Below, piece after piece: positions 1-7,705 of a stretch of 14,294 bases of DNA. The notes below the pieces were generated by a model. The model was not told the origin of the DNA, did no database searches, and saw only the letters and a program-made list of their open reading frames with translations. The translations under genes and the position numbers were made by a program. Positions within the stretch are counted from its first letter, which is position 1; each line of letters starts with the position of its first letter. Origin of the DNA: an uncultured Bacteroidales bacterium (lineage in GTDB: Bacteria; Bacteroidota; Bacteroidia; Bacteroidales; UBA932); assembly GCA_934678915.1 (NCBI GenBank), contig CAKUSF010000049.1, positions 1-14,294 of the forward strand, given 5' to 3'.

Positions 1-1
1 T

Positions 2-1081
2 TCCAGAGAGACGGGACTGCCGGAGAGGGTTCATCCAAATGTTGACAGGAAAGAAGAGAAATACTGCGATGAAGGAATCTATTTGAAACTTATGGCCGGA
101 AAAAGGACCGAACTTTGGGAGAAAGCTACGGGGCGTGATTTCTTGGAATATGCCAATGTCACAGACAATGTCGGCTATTTCACCGGAGATAATGACTGGA
201 TTGCCATCATCCACGCTGACGGAAACGGTCTGGGGCAGGTTGTCCGTGAAATCGGAGAGAAGGATCATGCGGGAAAGGATTTCCACACTTTCTCATCTTT
301 GTTGGACGAATCAACCTGCGAGGCGGCGAGGTATGCCTCTGGCATCGTTTTGAACGGTTTCCTGAACTCTGGCAGGAAATATGTTCCGTTCAGGCCGATC
401 GTACTTGGCGGTGATGACCTGACGGTGATCATACGAGGAGACTTGGCTGTTGAGTTTACTCTAAACTATCTAAGTGAATTTGAAAGGCTAACCCAAGAGA
501 ATTTCCGAGAACTGGCAAAGAGTTACGACCGTTTGAGTGATGGACTCACAGCCTGCGCCGGAATCGCTTTCATAAAGTCGTCATTCCCGTACTATTATGG
601 TTATCAGCTTGCCGAAGAGTTATGTTCCGAGGCCAAGAAGGACTCCAACAGGGACGAGTCCTGCCTGATGTTCCATAAAGTCCAGGACAGTTTCATCGGT
701 TCGTATAAGAACATTGAGAAAAGAGAACTTACGACACCGGAAGAGAAATCCTTTAAATTCGGCCCTTATTATCTCAATGCAAACCACAACAATCCGGACA
801 GATGGACAATCTCCACTCTTGTCGAGACTATGGAAAAACTCACGGGTGAGACCGGGAATGCACTGAAATCAGATGTCAGGCAGTGGCTTTCAGCGATGAT
901 GTCTCATAATGGGGCAGCTAAAGCGACACAGATTCGAAACAGACTGAAAGACATCAATCAAGACAATAATACAATAGATAAACTTACAGCGAGCAACATC
1001 AGAGGTGGCAAAGAAACCTTCCCTGCCTATGATGTACTGTCGCTTCATTCCATCTATTACCAGAAAACCAAGAAATCATGA
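2..1081 (+). CDS. cas10: Cas10, type III CRISPR polymerase/cyclase subunit (C-terminal part, 5' end outside window)
   Basis: Cas10 is the large subunit of type III CRISPR effector complexes; on target RNA binding its palm domains convert ATP to cyclic oligoadenylate second messengers. The reading frame is open to the left edge, so this is a truncated view and the TTG at 83 is not a true start. Visible motifs are the palm metal-binding segment HADGNG (Asp codon 218-220) and an intact LGGDDLTVI cyclase motif with GGDD at 407-418, so cyclase activity is expected. Any HD nuclease domain would lie left of the window and cannot be judged. The stop overlaps the next start as ATGA (1078-1081), implying translational coupling. 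Family assignment is very secure. The subtype comes from the neighbours, especially Csx10. Confidence 0.95.
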   Translation, partial: SRETGLPERVHPNVDRKEEKYCDEGIYLKLMAGKRTELWEKATGRDFLEYANVTDNVGYFTGDNDWIAIIHADGNGLGQVVREIGEKDHAGKDFHTFSSLLDESTCEAARYASGIVLNGFLNSGRKYVPFRPIVLGGDDLTVIIRGDLAVEFTLNYLSEFERLTQENFRELAKSYDRLSDGLTACAGIAFIKSSFPYYYGYQLAEELCSEAKKDSNRDESCLMFHKVQDSFIGSYKNIEKRELTTPEEKSFKFGPYYLNANHNNPDRWTISTLVETMEKLTGETGNALKSDVRQWLSAMMSHNGAAKATQIRNRLKDINQDNNTIDKLTASNIRGGKETFPAYDVLSLHSIYYQKTKKS

Positions 1082-1650
1082 ATATTCATTACAAACTTGA
1101 ATTCTTTTCGTACTGGCACTGTGGTTCCGGCCTTGCCGCCGGAGCCGATGTCGATCTCCTGACGATAAAAGATGAGGATGACCTCCCATTCGTCCCGGGA
1201 AAGACCATAAAGGGACTTCTGAGGGAAGCTTCTGAAACTCTTGCAGCTCTCGCACCGGACATATACCCCTCGCCAGAGAAAATCGATGAGATATACGGAA
1301 AAGCGAATGATGGCAGTTTGATGCTTCAAGGATGCGCATTCTTTTCAAACGCTGAATTTCCGAAAGAGGACAAGGACTTCATAATCAAGAATAAATATGC
1401 CAGAAGTCTTTTCTCTTCCGTAAGTTCAACAGCCATTGATGACGCAGGGATAGCCAAGGAGCATAGTCTGCGTCGGACGGAAGTCACACTTCCCTGCATC
1501 CTGACAGGGGAGATACTTGACCTGCCAGACGACTGCGGAAAACTGATGGCGGATAGTATGGCTTTTGTCAAGCGTCTCGGAGCCAACAGAAACAGAGGTC
1601 TTGGAAGATGCAGATTCACCATAACAAAAACGGAGGTGTCAAATGGTTAG
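1078..1650 (+). CDS. Cas7-family RAMP protein, Csm3-like (single domain)
   Basis: This 190-aa RAMP protein is predicted to be a backbone subunit that wraps the crRNA and cuts the bound target RNA. Near the N terminus VDLLTIKD (residues 25-32) aligns with the IDSPVIKD segment of Csm3, which places the RNase aspartate at Asp26. It is followed by FVPGKTIKGLLR (38-49), the usual Cas7 strand and helix. The C terminus has the glycine-rich RAMP loop, RLGANRNRGLGRC (166-178). The length is short for Csm3 (about 210-250 aa), but both signature ends are present. It overlaps cas10 by 4 nt and the next gene by 8 nt. The family is secure; its exact position in the complex is inference. Confidence 0.88.
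   Translation: MNIHYKLEFFSYWHCGSGLAAGADVDLLTIKDEDDLPFVPGKTIKGLLREASETLAALAPDIYPSPEKIDEIYGKANDGSLMLQGCAFFSNAEFPKEDKDFIIKNKYARSLFSSVSSTAIDDAGIAKEHSLRRTEVTLPCILTGEILDLPDDCGKLMADSMAFVKRLGANRNRGLGRCRFTITKTEVSNG
1632..1638 (+). promoter_or_regulatory. Strong Shine-Dalgarno site for the csx10-like gene
   Basis: GGAGGTG lies 4 nt before the ATG at 1643, inside the last codons of the upstream Cas7 gene. It fixes the start of the next ORF and supports the 8-nt gene overlap. Such a perfect site is unusual in Bacteroidetes, where most starts rely on A-rich leaders. Confidence 0.75.
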
Positions 1651-3091
1651 GTTGAAATTCACCTGTACCCTGCTTTCGGACATAATCCTGAATCAGAATG
1701 CAGGAAGCAAAGAAAAACAGTCCACTTTGGACTTCATTCCAGGCAATGTATTTTTGGGCATCGCTGCGGGTAAGTTATATGGGTCGTTGGAGCCGGAAAA
1801 GTCTATGGCCATATTTCACAGCGGAAATGTCAGATTCGGGGATGCCCATCCTTTGTGTGACGGAAAGCGGGCGTTGAGGGTTCCGGCAGCGCTCTACTAT
1901 AAAAAAGGAGAATCACTGACCGGTGACGGAGCCTACGTGATGTACAAATGGAAACCTGATGAAGGCGTTCAACCGAAGCAGTGCAGGAGCGGTTTCTATG
2001 CATTTTCAGATGATGAAAGTTGCATTGAAATTAAAACGAAGAAGAGCATAGCCATCAAGTCCGCATACGACAGGAATGAGAGACGTTCTAAAGACGAGGC
2101 CATGTATGCTTATGAATCCCTCAGCAAAGGTATGCGGTTCGCATTTGATGTAGAATGTGATGACGACAATCTTTCAGGTATAATTAAGGACGCTCTGGTC
2201 GGGAGACGTCACGCAGGGCATTCAAGAACTGCACAATACGGACTGGTTAATATTCAAGAGGCAGGTTTCTCCGAAATCAGGTCACTCGTACCTTACGAGA
2301 GCTTCGCTACCGTTTACGCCGATGGCAGGCTGATTTTTATGGATTCCTTCGGCAATCTTACATTTCAGCCGACCGCTCAGGACCTTGGATTCGGGACAGG
2401 GGCACAGATTGACTGGAAGCGCTCGCAAATAAGGACGTTCCAATATGCGCCTTGGAATGCAAAGAGGCAGGTACCTGATTCCGACAGACTCGGTATAGAA
2501 AAAGGAAGCGTGTTTGTCGTCAGTCTCAATGGCACCACCTCGCCTTCGAGTTCCGCTTATGTAGGATGCTATAATAATGAAGGCTTTGGTAAAGTCATTT
2601 ACAATCCAGAGTTCTTGAAGTCTGATGACACAGGAAAATCGATGTTGAGTTTTGTGGAGGACGGCAGCAAAGAGAAGCCGAAAGATAGGGAAGAACGTAC
2701 GGATGTCTATAAGTCAGTTTTGAACCAGCCGCTTATGCAAAGGCTTGAGAAGATGAATGCCAATAAATGCAACATCTACGACATTGTCAATAAATTCGTC
2801 TCTGAAAATGCCAAAATTTTCAAGAAGGACAACGAAAGATTCGCTTCTCAATGGGGGTATATCAGGGAATTGGCAGAACGAGCCGATGACATCAATACTT
2901 TCAAGGGCAAGTTGGAGGACTACTTAGAGAAAGGTGTAGCGTCCGAAAAATGGCAATTCAAGAAAAAAGAATTGTATAATTTAGTTGACTCCCTTGTGCC
3001 TGGCAGTGAAGCTGGAAACAATGAAAAAGCGATATACTGGCGAGAAATTATGACAAACCTCTCCTCCGAAATGGCTAAGAAATGTAAGTAA
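1643..3091 (+). CDS. csx10: Csx10-like RAMP (Cas5 role) with helical C-terminal extension, type III-D
   Basis: This 482-aa protein resembles Csx10, the Cas5-like RAMP that caps the crRNA 5' handle in type III-D complexes. Signatures are LDFIPGNVFLGIAAGKLY (29-46), the SGNVRFGDAHP segment (60-70) seen in Csx10 proteins, a RAMP loop RRHAGHSRTAQYG (188-200), and a second half ending in NNEGFGKVIYNP (311-322). Residues about 352-480 look almost wholly alpha-helical and charged, with no RAMP motif. By composition and place this tail could supply a Cas11-like small subunit, since no separate small-subunit gene is visible; that is inference. The start is fixed by the GGAGGTG at 1632. The gap to the next gene is 5 nt. 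The assignment to Csx10 is from remembered motifs. Confidence 0.8.
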   Translation: MVRLKFTCTLLSDIILNQNAGSKEKQSTLDFIPGNVFLGIAAGKLYGSLEPEKSMAIFHSGNVRFGDAHPLCDGKRALRVPAALYYKKGESLTGDGAYVMYKWKPDEGVQPKQCRSGFYAFSDDESCIEIKTKKSIAIKSAYDRNERRSKDEAMYAYESLSKGMRFAFDVECDDDNLSGIIKDALVGRRHAGHSRTAQYGLVNIQEAGFSEIRSLVPYESFATVYADGRLIFMDSFGNLTFQPTAQDLGFGTGAQIDWKRSQIRTFQYAPWNAKRQVPDSDRLGIEKGSVFVVSLNGTTSPSSSAYVGCYNNEGFGKVIYNPEFLKSDDTGKSMLSFVEDGSKEKPKDREERTDVYKSVLNQPLMQRLEKMNANKCNIYDIVNKFVSENAKIFKKDNERFASQWGYIRELAERADDINTFKGKLEDYLEKGVASEKWQFKKKELYNLVDSLVPGSEAGNNEKAIYWREIMTNLSSEMAKKCK

Positions 3092-3096
3092 ACGAT

Positions 3097-4479
3097 ATGA
3101 ACGATACTATAATATACGACAAAAGACTGCTGGCACACATAGTACTGGAAGCAGAGACTCCTTTGGTCATCAGTTCAGGAGGGAAGACGGCACTGACTGA
3201 TTCTGCCATATTGAAAGACATCAACGGCTATCCTTATATTCCAGGAACCACCATAGCCGGTATTCTACGGCATTGTCTCGGTGAGGAGAAAGCCAAGGAT
3301 TACTTTGGACTTAAAGATAAAAGAATGACTAAAGGTTCCAAGATAATATTCAGCGAAGGCAAGATTGTCGGACTGGACGGAAAAGTCCTGGACGGTATTG
3401 TCAATGGTGAACAAGAATTTGAGAGAAGGTTTCTAAGGCTTCCTAAAAGGAATCACGTTCGCCTGACTAGTAAAGGTGTAGCTAAAGACACCGGAAAGTT
3501 CGACGAGGAGGTCATCTACAAAGGTACCAGATTCGCATTTGACATCGAAATGGTCGCATCCGGAAGTTATGATCAAGAATCCATTTTCAATGACGTCCTG
3601 AACGAACTCGGGAAAGACATTTTCAGAATCGGAGGTGGCAGTCGTTCCGGCTTCGGAAAAATCAAAGTCATCGGAATCAAGAAGAAAGGTCTGGATTTGA
3701 GGCAGCCTGCTCAACTTGATGAGTATCTGAGGTTATCTTCTTCACTGACCTCTAATTACGATAGTTGGAATTCTTATGAGATGTCTCCGCAGACATCAGT
3801 AGGCTGGATCAAGTACGATCTGACACTGACTCCGGTGGATTTCTTCTCATTCGGCTCAGGCTTGGGAGACAATGAGGTGGATGCTACCCCTGTAAAGGAA
3901 TCGTTTATCAAATGGGAGAATGGCAGAGGCTCATTCATTAACAATGTACTTCTTATCCCTGCGGCATCTCTGAAGGGGGCTCTAGCTCACAGAGTCGCTT
4001 TTTATTACAATGCCTACAATGACAAGCATAAGGTTTTTGCTATGTCCACTCCTGAGGAGGATTTCGATGAATATACTGCAGATAAGAATCAAGCTGTACG
4101 TGAACTTTTCGGATATCAGGATGCGAACGAAGGACAGAAATGCGGCCTATGCCTCTTCAGTGACATTATCGGAGAATATCCGGTAACAGAGAAAGAGGAG
4201 AAGGTATTCAACCACGTGAAAATAGACAGATTCACAAGCGGAGCGATGGACGGTGCGTTATTTTCAGAGAAGGTAATTGACGGGACAGACTCGCATCTTC
4301 ATTTTAAGACAAGCATCTTGATTAAGAAGCCTGACACAAATTCCGAGGATTTCAATGAAGCGATCGATTGCTTAAAGAAAGCGCTCGAAGACATCGACAG
4401 AGGCACATTGCCTCTCGGAGGAGCCAGCGGACGCGGACATGGCATATTCAGATGTGAATATAATAAATCAGAACAGTAA
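3097..4479 (+). CDS. Double Cas7 RAMP protein (Cas7-2x, two Csm3-like domains fused)
   Basis: Two Cas7 domains lie in one 460-aa chain. Domain 1 (about 10-200) has TDSAILKD (34-41) with candidate RNase Asp35, then YIPGTTIAGILRH (47-59), then the glycine loop IGGGSRSGFG (178-187). Domain 2 (about 235-455) has NEVDATPV (259-266) with candidate Asp262, LIPAASLKGALAHR (286-299), the Csm3-type segment VKIDRFTSGAMDGALF (374-389) and the loop LPLGGASGRGHG (438-449). Each domain is expected to occupy one backbone position on the crRNA and to cut target RNA if its aspartate is active. Tandem Cas7 chains are known from type III-D complexes. The stop shares one base with the next start (TAATG at 4477-4481). 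The two-domain reading is firm; activity of each site is inferred. Confidence 0.9.
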   Translation: MNDTIIYDKRLLAHIVLEAETPLVISSGGKTALTDSAILKDINGYPYIPGTTIAGILRHCLGEEKAKDYFGLKDKRMTKGSKIIFSEGKIVGLDGKVLDGIVNGEQEFERRFLRLPKRNHVRLTSKGVAKDTGKFDEEVIYKGTRFAFDIEMVASGSYDQESIFNDVLNELGKDIFRIGGGSRSGFGKIKVIGIKKKGLDLRQPAQLDEYLRLSSSLTSNYDSWNSYEMSPQTSVGWIKYDLTLTPVDFFSFGSGLGDNEVDATPVKESFIKWENGRGSFINNVLLIPAASLKGALAHRVAFYYNAYNDKHKVFAMSTPEEDFDEYTADKNQAVRELFGYQDANEGQKCGLCLFSDIIGEYPVTEKEEKVFNHVKIDRFTSGAMDGALFSEKVIDGTDSHLHFKTSILIKKPDTNSEDFNEAIDCLKKALEDIDRGTLPLGGASGRGHGIFRCEYNKSEQ

Positions 4480-4919
4480 TGAAACACACGATAAAGAGAA
4501 CTGCATATCAGGGATATCTCTGGTATAGCGATAAGCAGACACCTAAAGTCTTTGACAATGAGGAGGTGGAGCTCGAACTTGATGATGCGGTAAATCCGTT
4601 CGTTGTAGAAGGTCAATTATATGACATGGTCGAAGACCGCTCCGTCAGCATCAGGTTCATAGACGGGAAGTATATCATAAACACCTATTCTGGCAAGACT
4701 CGACAGTTTAATGACGTTTCTGGTGAAAAGTTGACAGAAGGAAATATTGAGCAATATGCCCCGTCCAGTCGACTTAATCTGGACGATAAGGTTCTGTACT
4801 TTGCCAGAATTTGGACTGAGACAGAAGACGTAATCAATGATAATTGGAAAACTTTATGCCCGTCAGGACTGGTATTCAAGGGTTTCGGACCACTAATAAA
4901 AGGAGGTAACAATGATTAA
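4479..4919 (+). CDS. Small type III CRISPR-associated protein (Csx19 position; possibly TIGR04423 family)
   Basis: This 146-aa acidic protein has no RAMP loop and no obvious catalytic motif. The N terminus has GYLWYSDKQTPKVF (12-25), and the rest looks beta-rich, with short strands such as SVSIRFIDGKYIIN (55-68). It sits between two backbone RAMP genes, overlapping the gene before by 1 nt and the gene after by 8 nt, so it is almost certainly an integral part of the effector operon. Csx19 fills this place in type III-D loci, and its role in Synechocystis is structural. From memory the GYLWYSD start resembles the Bacteroidetes family TIGR04423; this was not checked. Function is unknown beyond association with the complex. 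Confidence 0.6.
   Translation: MKHTIKRTAYQGYLWYSDKQTPKVFDNEEVELELDDAVNPFVVEGQLYDMVEDRSVSIRFIDGKYIINTYSGKTRQFNDVSGEKLTEGNIEQYAPSSRLNLDDKVLYFARIWTETEDVINDNWKTLCPSGLVFKGFGPLIKGGNND
4902..4907 (+). promoter_or_regulatory. Strong Shine-Dalgarno site for the TIGR03986-type gene
   Basis: AAAGGAGGTAACA surrounds this perfect GGAGGT, 4 nt before the ATG at 4912 and inside the last codons of the preceding gene. It confirms the ATG and the 8-nt overlap, the same layout as at 1632-1650. Confidence 0.75.
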
Positions 4920-7287
4920 GGCACCATACAATTTCGTACCGCTGGAAAAAACGGCATTTTATCCAGAATGGGCAAACCACATCTCGCAGGACATCCCGTT
5001 TGAGGACGGAGTGAGCGGCAGCATTGATTATACCATGACCGCCGAGACACCTGTTTTTGTTCGTAACGGACAGACGAAAAACGCTAAAGACAACACCTTT
5101 AGTCACACAACTAGTCACACAACAGACGGAAGATATTTCATTCCTGGAACCTCCATCAAAGGCGAAATCCGCAGCGTTCTTGAGATCCTAAGTTTCGGTA
5201 AGATGACGCAGGTTCAAGATGCAAGATTTGGGATTAGGGATTTGAGCAACACCGGCAACGGCCCATTTTACAGAGACCATATAAAAAATGTGCAATGTGG
5301 CTGGTTGCACAAAGATGTGACAGAGGATGGTAAAGACATTTACTACATCAACGATTGCGGGACCCCCGGAAGGATTTCGCCTGAGGATATTGATGAGCAC
5401 TTTGGAACAAGTTTGTCAGTTTTCGGACGCAACCTGCAGATAGACCGTAATAATGCAGATAAAGAAGCGGAAGAAAAATTAAAATCTGCGTACTATAAAT
5501 ATACTGACATCCTTCATCTGAGCCTAAAATCTGATGAAGGAGAATGCGATGACATTGAGAAGGTATTAAGAGGAAAGTTCAGTACGTTACCCGATGAATA
5601 CAATAGAAGCATCGCCAGTTTCAATTCAAACGGTCAATCTGGAACCATTGTGGTTACTGGCCAGTCAAGCCAACGTAAACAAGAGATTGACAGGCGAACA
5701 GGAGAGTATAAGTGGAAAGGAAAATATTATGAATTTGTGTTCTTCGATTCAGACGACACAGAAACTGTGGATCAGCAAGTGATCGATGATTTTATGACGA
5801 TTCATAAGAACAACTTTGATTTCAAGACTGTATGGAAGGACTATCTGAATGAGAATAAACGAGTACCGGTGTTTTTTATGAGAAGAAATGGGAATGCCGG
5901 ACCTATTGAATCCATAGGAATCGCATTTATGTTCAGGATTCCTTCCGCAAACTTCATAAAAGGTGCCATTCCGGCTTCGCTGCAGAGTGGTGTAAGAAAA
6001 GATCTTGCGGAATGCATTTTCGGAACAGCCGACACCGCACTAAAACCACTTAAAGGCAGAGTTGTCATATCTCCAGCCTTCGCAAAAGATCCAGTATACG
6101 TTTGCGATAAAGTAACTACCGTTTTGGGAAGCCCTAAGCCATCGTATGCCCCTCTATATGTTTTTTCTGGTTCTTGGAATGATCCTGATGCGGTGATTAA
6201 AGGACGTAAAAGATACCCTGTACGGAATGCTCTGCTTTCCCCAATTAAAGGAGGTGACAAAATATCTTGTTCATTCACTCCTTTACAAAAAGGAACTACA
6301 TTCACAGGTAGAATAACATTTCACAATCTGAGGGAATGTGAATTGGGGGCGATGATATCTGCATTGACCTTCAACGGAAACCCTGATTGCTACCACTCCG
6401 TCGGGGAGGCCAAGCCTCTTGGGTATGGGAAAGTATGTTTAAAGATAGATCGCGTCAATGCAATACATATAGTCCCGAAATCGGATCCGGATGAGCACGA
6501 TGCCGTTAATTATTATTTGGGAAAATTCAGACAAGTGATGAAAGATGGCATTGGAGCAGGTTGGGTTAACGCGCCTTCTGTTAGAGAGCTCATCGCAATG
6601 GCTAAAGGTATCAGAAGTAATGCCGGATACGACTATATGAAGATGAGCACAGATGGCCAAAATGAATTCAAGGACAACACCCAGAATCTCCCTTTGTTTA
6701 CAGAAATTGAGCGGGGGCAGACGCCAAGTAACATTGTAACCTATAACCCTTCGGAGAGGAATAGTCAAAATGATGTTAAGGACAAGATAGATAATGAAGA
6801 CAATAAAGCGTCAACACGTGAACGGCAAGAAGAATTATGTATCATTATCGGCTCTCGTATTCGTGATGAACGCTATGAAGAAGCGCAGAAATTAATTGAC
6901 GAACTGAAAGATAGTCCTTATCCAGACATACACGAGAAAGCTGAGCAATATCAGATTATCATTGAAGCTATCAATAAGGCTAAATATGAAGAGGTGTTCA
7001 ACAATATTATACAGAATATTTCTGAAATAGAGGGATCGTTTCTTCGAGGCGACTTTGCGACTGAAGAGAAGAAAAAAGCCGTTACTAGCTCCTTATCCGA
7101 AATTAAGGATAGGCTTCTTGAACTTCGGACCCATTTGCCGGATAAGTTAACGGAGATCAATCGTTATATTGCTATATGTGAATCTCTGATTCAAAAGATT
7201 AATGCATCGGGGCAAGGAATACGTCCGTATCTTCCGGTCTCTCCATTCAATGGCACACCAACGGCATATATAGGAAGAGTCAAATAA
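4912..7287 (+). CDS. Large Cas7-like RAMP protein of the TIGR03986 type with helical C-terminal tail
   Basis: The N terminus APYNFVPL (4-11) and the segment FIPGTSIKGEIRSVLEILSF (76-95) are hallmarks of the TIGR03986 RAMP family found in type III loci. The RAMP loop is VGEAKPLGYGKV (497-508). The first and last RAMP motifs are about 400 residues apart, so a large insertion (about 100-330) sits inside the fold, as in the Cas7-with-insertion subunit of type III-D complexes. It probably forms the terminal backbone position. After about 520 a linker leads to a helical, charged tail (about 630-765) followed by a proline-bearing end. At 791 aa I believe it is long for the family because of this tail. 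No clear Csm3-type aspartate can be assigned, since the loop before IPGT carries a small repeat (SHTTSHTT, 64-71). The start is set by the SD site at 4902. Confidence 0.85.
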   Translation: MIKAPYNFVPLEKTAFYPEWANHISQDIPFEDGVSGSIDYTMTAETPVFVRNGQTKNAKDNTFSHTTSHTTDGRYFIPGTSIKGEIRSVLEILSFGKMTQVQDARFGIRDLSNTGNGPFYRDHIKNVQCGWLHKDVTEDGKDIYYINDCGTPGRISPEDIDEHFGTSLSVFGRNLQIDRNNADKEAEEKLKSAYYKYTDILHLSLKSDEGECDDIEKVLRGKFSTLPDEYNRSIASFNSNGQSGTIVVTGQSSQRKQEIDRRTGEYKWKGKYYEFVFFDSDDTETVDQQVIDDFMTIHKNNFDFKTVWKDYLNENKRVPVFFMRRNGNAGPIESIGIAFMFRIPSANFIKGAIPASLQSGVRKDLAECIFGTADTALKPLKGRVVISPAFAKDPVYVCDKVTTVLGSPKPSYAPLYVFSGSWNDPDAVIKGRKRYPVRNALLSPIKGGDKISCSFTPLQKGTTFTGRITFHNLRECELGAMISALTFNGNPDCYHSVGEAKPLGYGKVCLKIDRVNAIHIVPKSDPDEHDAVNYYLGKFRQVMKDGIGAGWVNAPSVRELIAMAKGIRSNAGYDYMKMSTDGQNEFKDNTQNLPLFTEIERGQTPSNIVTYNPSERNSQNDVKDKIDNEDNKASTRERQEELCIIIGSRIRDERYEEAQKLIDELKDSPYPDIHEKAEQYQIIIEAINKAKYEEVFNNIIQNISEIEGSFLRGDFATEEKKKAVTSSLSEIKDRLLELRTHLPDKLTEINRYIAICESLIQKINASGQGIRPYLPVSPFNGTPTAYIGRVK
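5101..5124 (+). repeat. 12-bp tandem duplication inside the TIGR03986-type gene
   Basis: AGTCACACAACT is followed directly by AGTCACACAACA, differing only in the last base. It is in frame and gives SHTTSHTT at residues 64-71, in the loop before the conserved FIPGTSIKG segment. It looks like a replication-slippage duplication that kept the frame. Confidence 0.8.
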
Positions 7288-7290
7288 TAC

Positions 7291-7488
7291 ATGAAAGAAA
7301 TGGGTTGTGAATTGTCTTCAAATGATATTGACGTAGTGGCTGAGAACCTATCCAAGATATATCAGACAATAAATCCGCGAGAGAGAAGAAATAACGGGAA
7401 ATGGGCTATTGAGAAAATCCGTAAGGAGTTCTTGCCGTACATAGGGGACGCTGCTGTTGAACAGGTATTAAATGCTATTCAACAGTAA
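7291..7488 (+). CDS. Small unrecognised helical protein at the end of the type III operon
   Basis: This 65-aa ORF starts 3 nt after the stop of the TIGR03986-type gene, on the same strand, so it is probably cotranscribed and real. It looks like three or four short amphipathic helices, with a basic stretch NPRERRNNGKW around residues 28-38 and hydrophobic heptad-like spacing at the end (AAVEQVLNAIQQ). It has no signal peptide, membrane segment or known motif. It could be a small accessory subunit of the complex, perhaps replacing or supplementing Cas11, or a regulator of the downstream nuclease. No function can be assigned. A GGAAGAG at 7273 is the only purine-rich stretch ahead of the start. 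Confidence 0.6.
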   Translation: MKEMGCELSSNDIDVVAENLSKIYQTINPRERRNNGKWAIEKIRKEFLPYIGDAAVEQVLNAIQQ

Positions 7489-7705
7489 TGTTCTTACCCA
7501 TCCGCATCGAATGTATGTGAGTGTTGCAAGGTTAAACAATTAAAAGAAATTAAGATCGTTAATATTATTAAGATACAGCCATGTCTTTCGAGGACAGTTA
7601 ATAAGGTGAGATTTGGCTTGCTGTTCCGGACCAATGTTACCATCATTGTTTGGTTGGCTTGGGAAGATGAGGCTGCATTTTAAAATAAGCAGACGAATAA
7701 CAATT

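Noticed and set aside
83..94. TTG or ATG near the left edge as the start of the Cas10 gene
   Set aside because: The frame is open back to base 2 and the protein would lack the N-terminal Cas10 domains, so the gene begins outside the window.
6247..6257. Internal GGAGGTGA resembling a ribosome binding site in the TIGR03986-type gene
   Set aside because: No ATG or other start follows at a usable distance, and the surrounding frame is continuous coding sequence.
5841..6305. 154-aa minus-strand ORF
   Set aside because: Wholly inside the TIGR03986-type gene and without family features; a shadow frame.
7613..7705. Longer N terminus of the CARF nuclease from a TTG start
   Set aside because: The extra 31 residues precede the first CARF strand, lack family character, and need a rare start; ATG 7706 fits better.
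7489..7705. Promoter or small gene in the 217-bp gap before the CARF nuclease
   Set aside because: ATTGTTTG at 7645-7652 is close to a -7 box but lacks TA and a well-spaced -33; short ATG frames here are only 6-10 codons.
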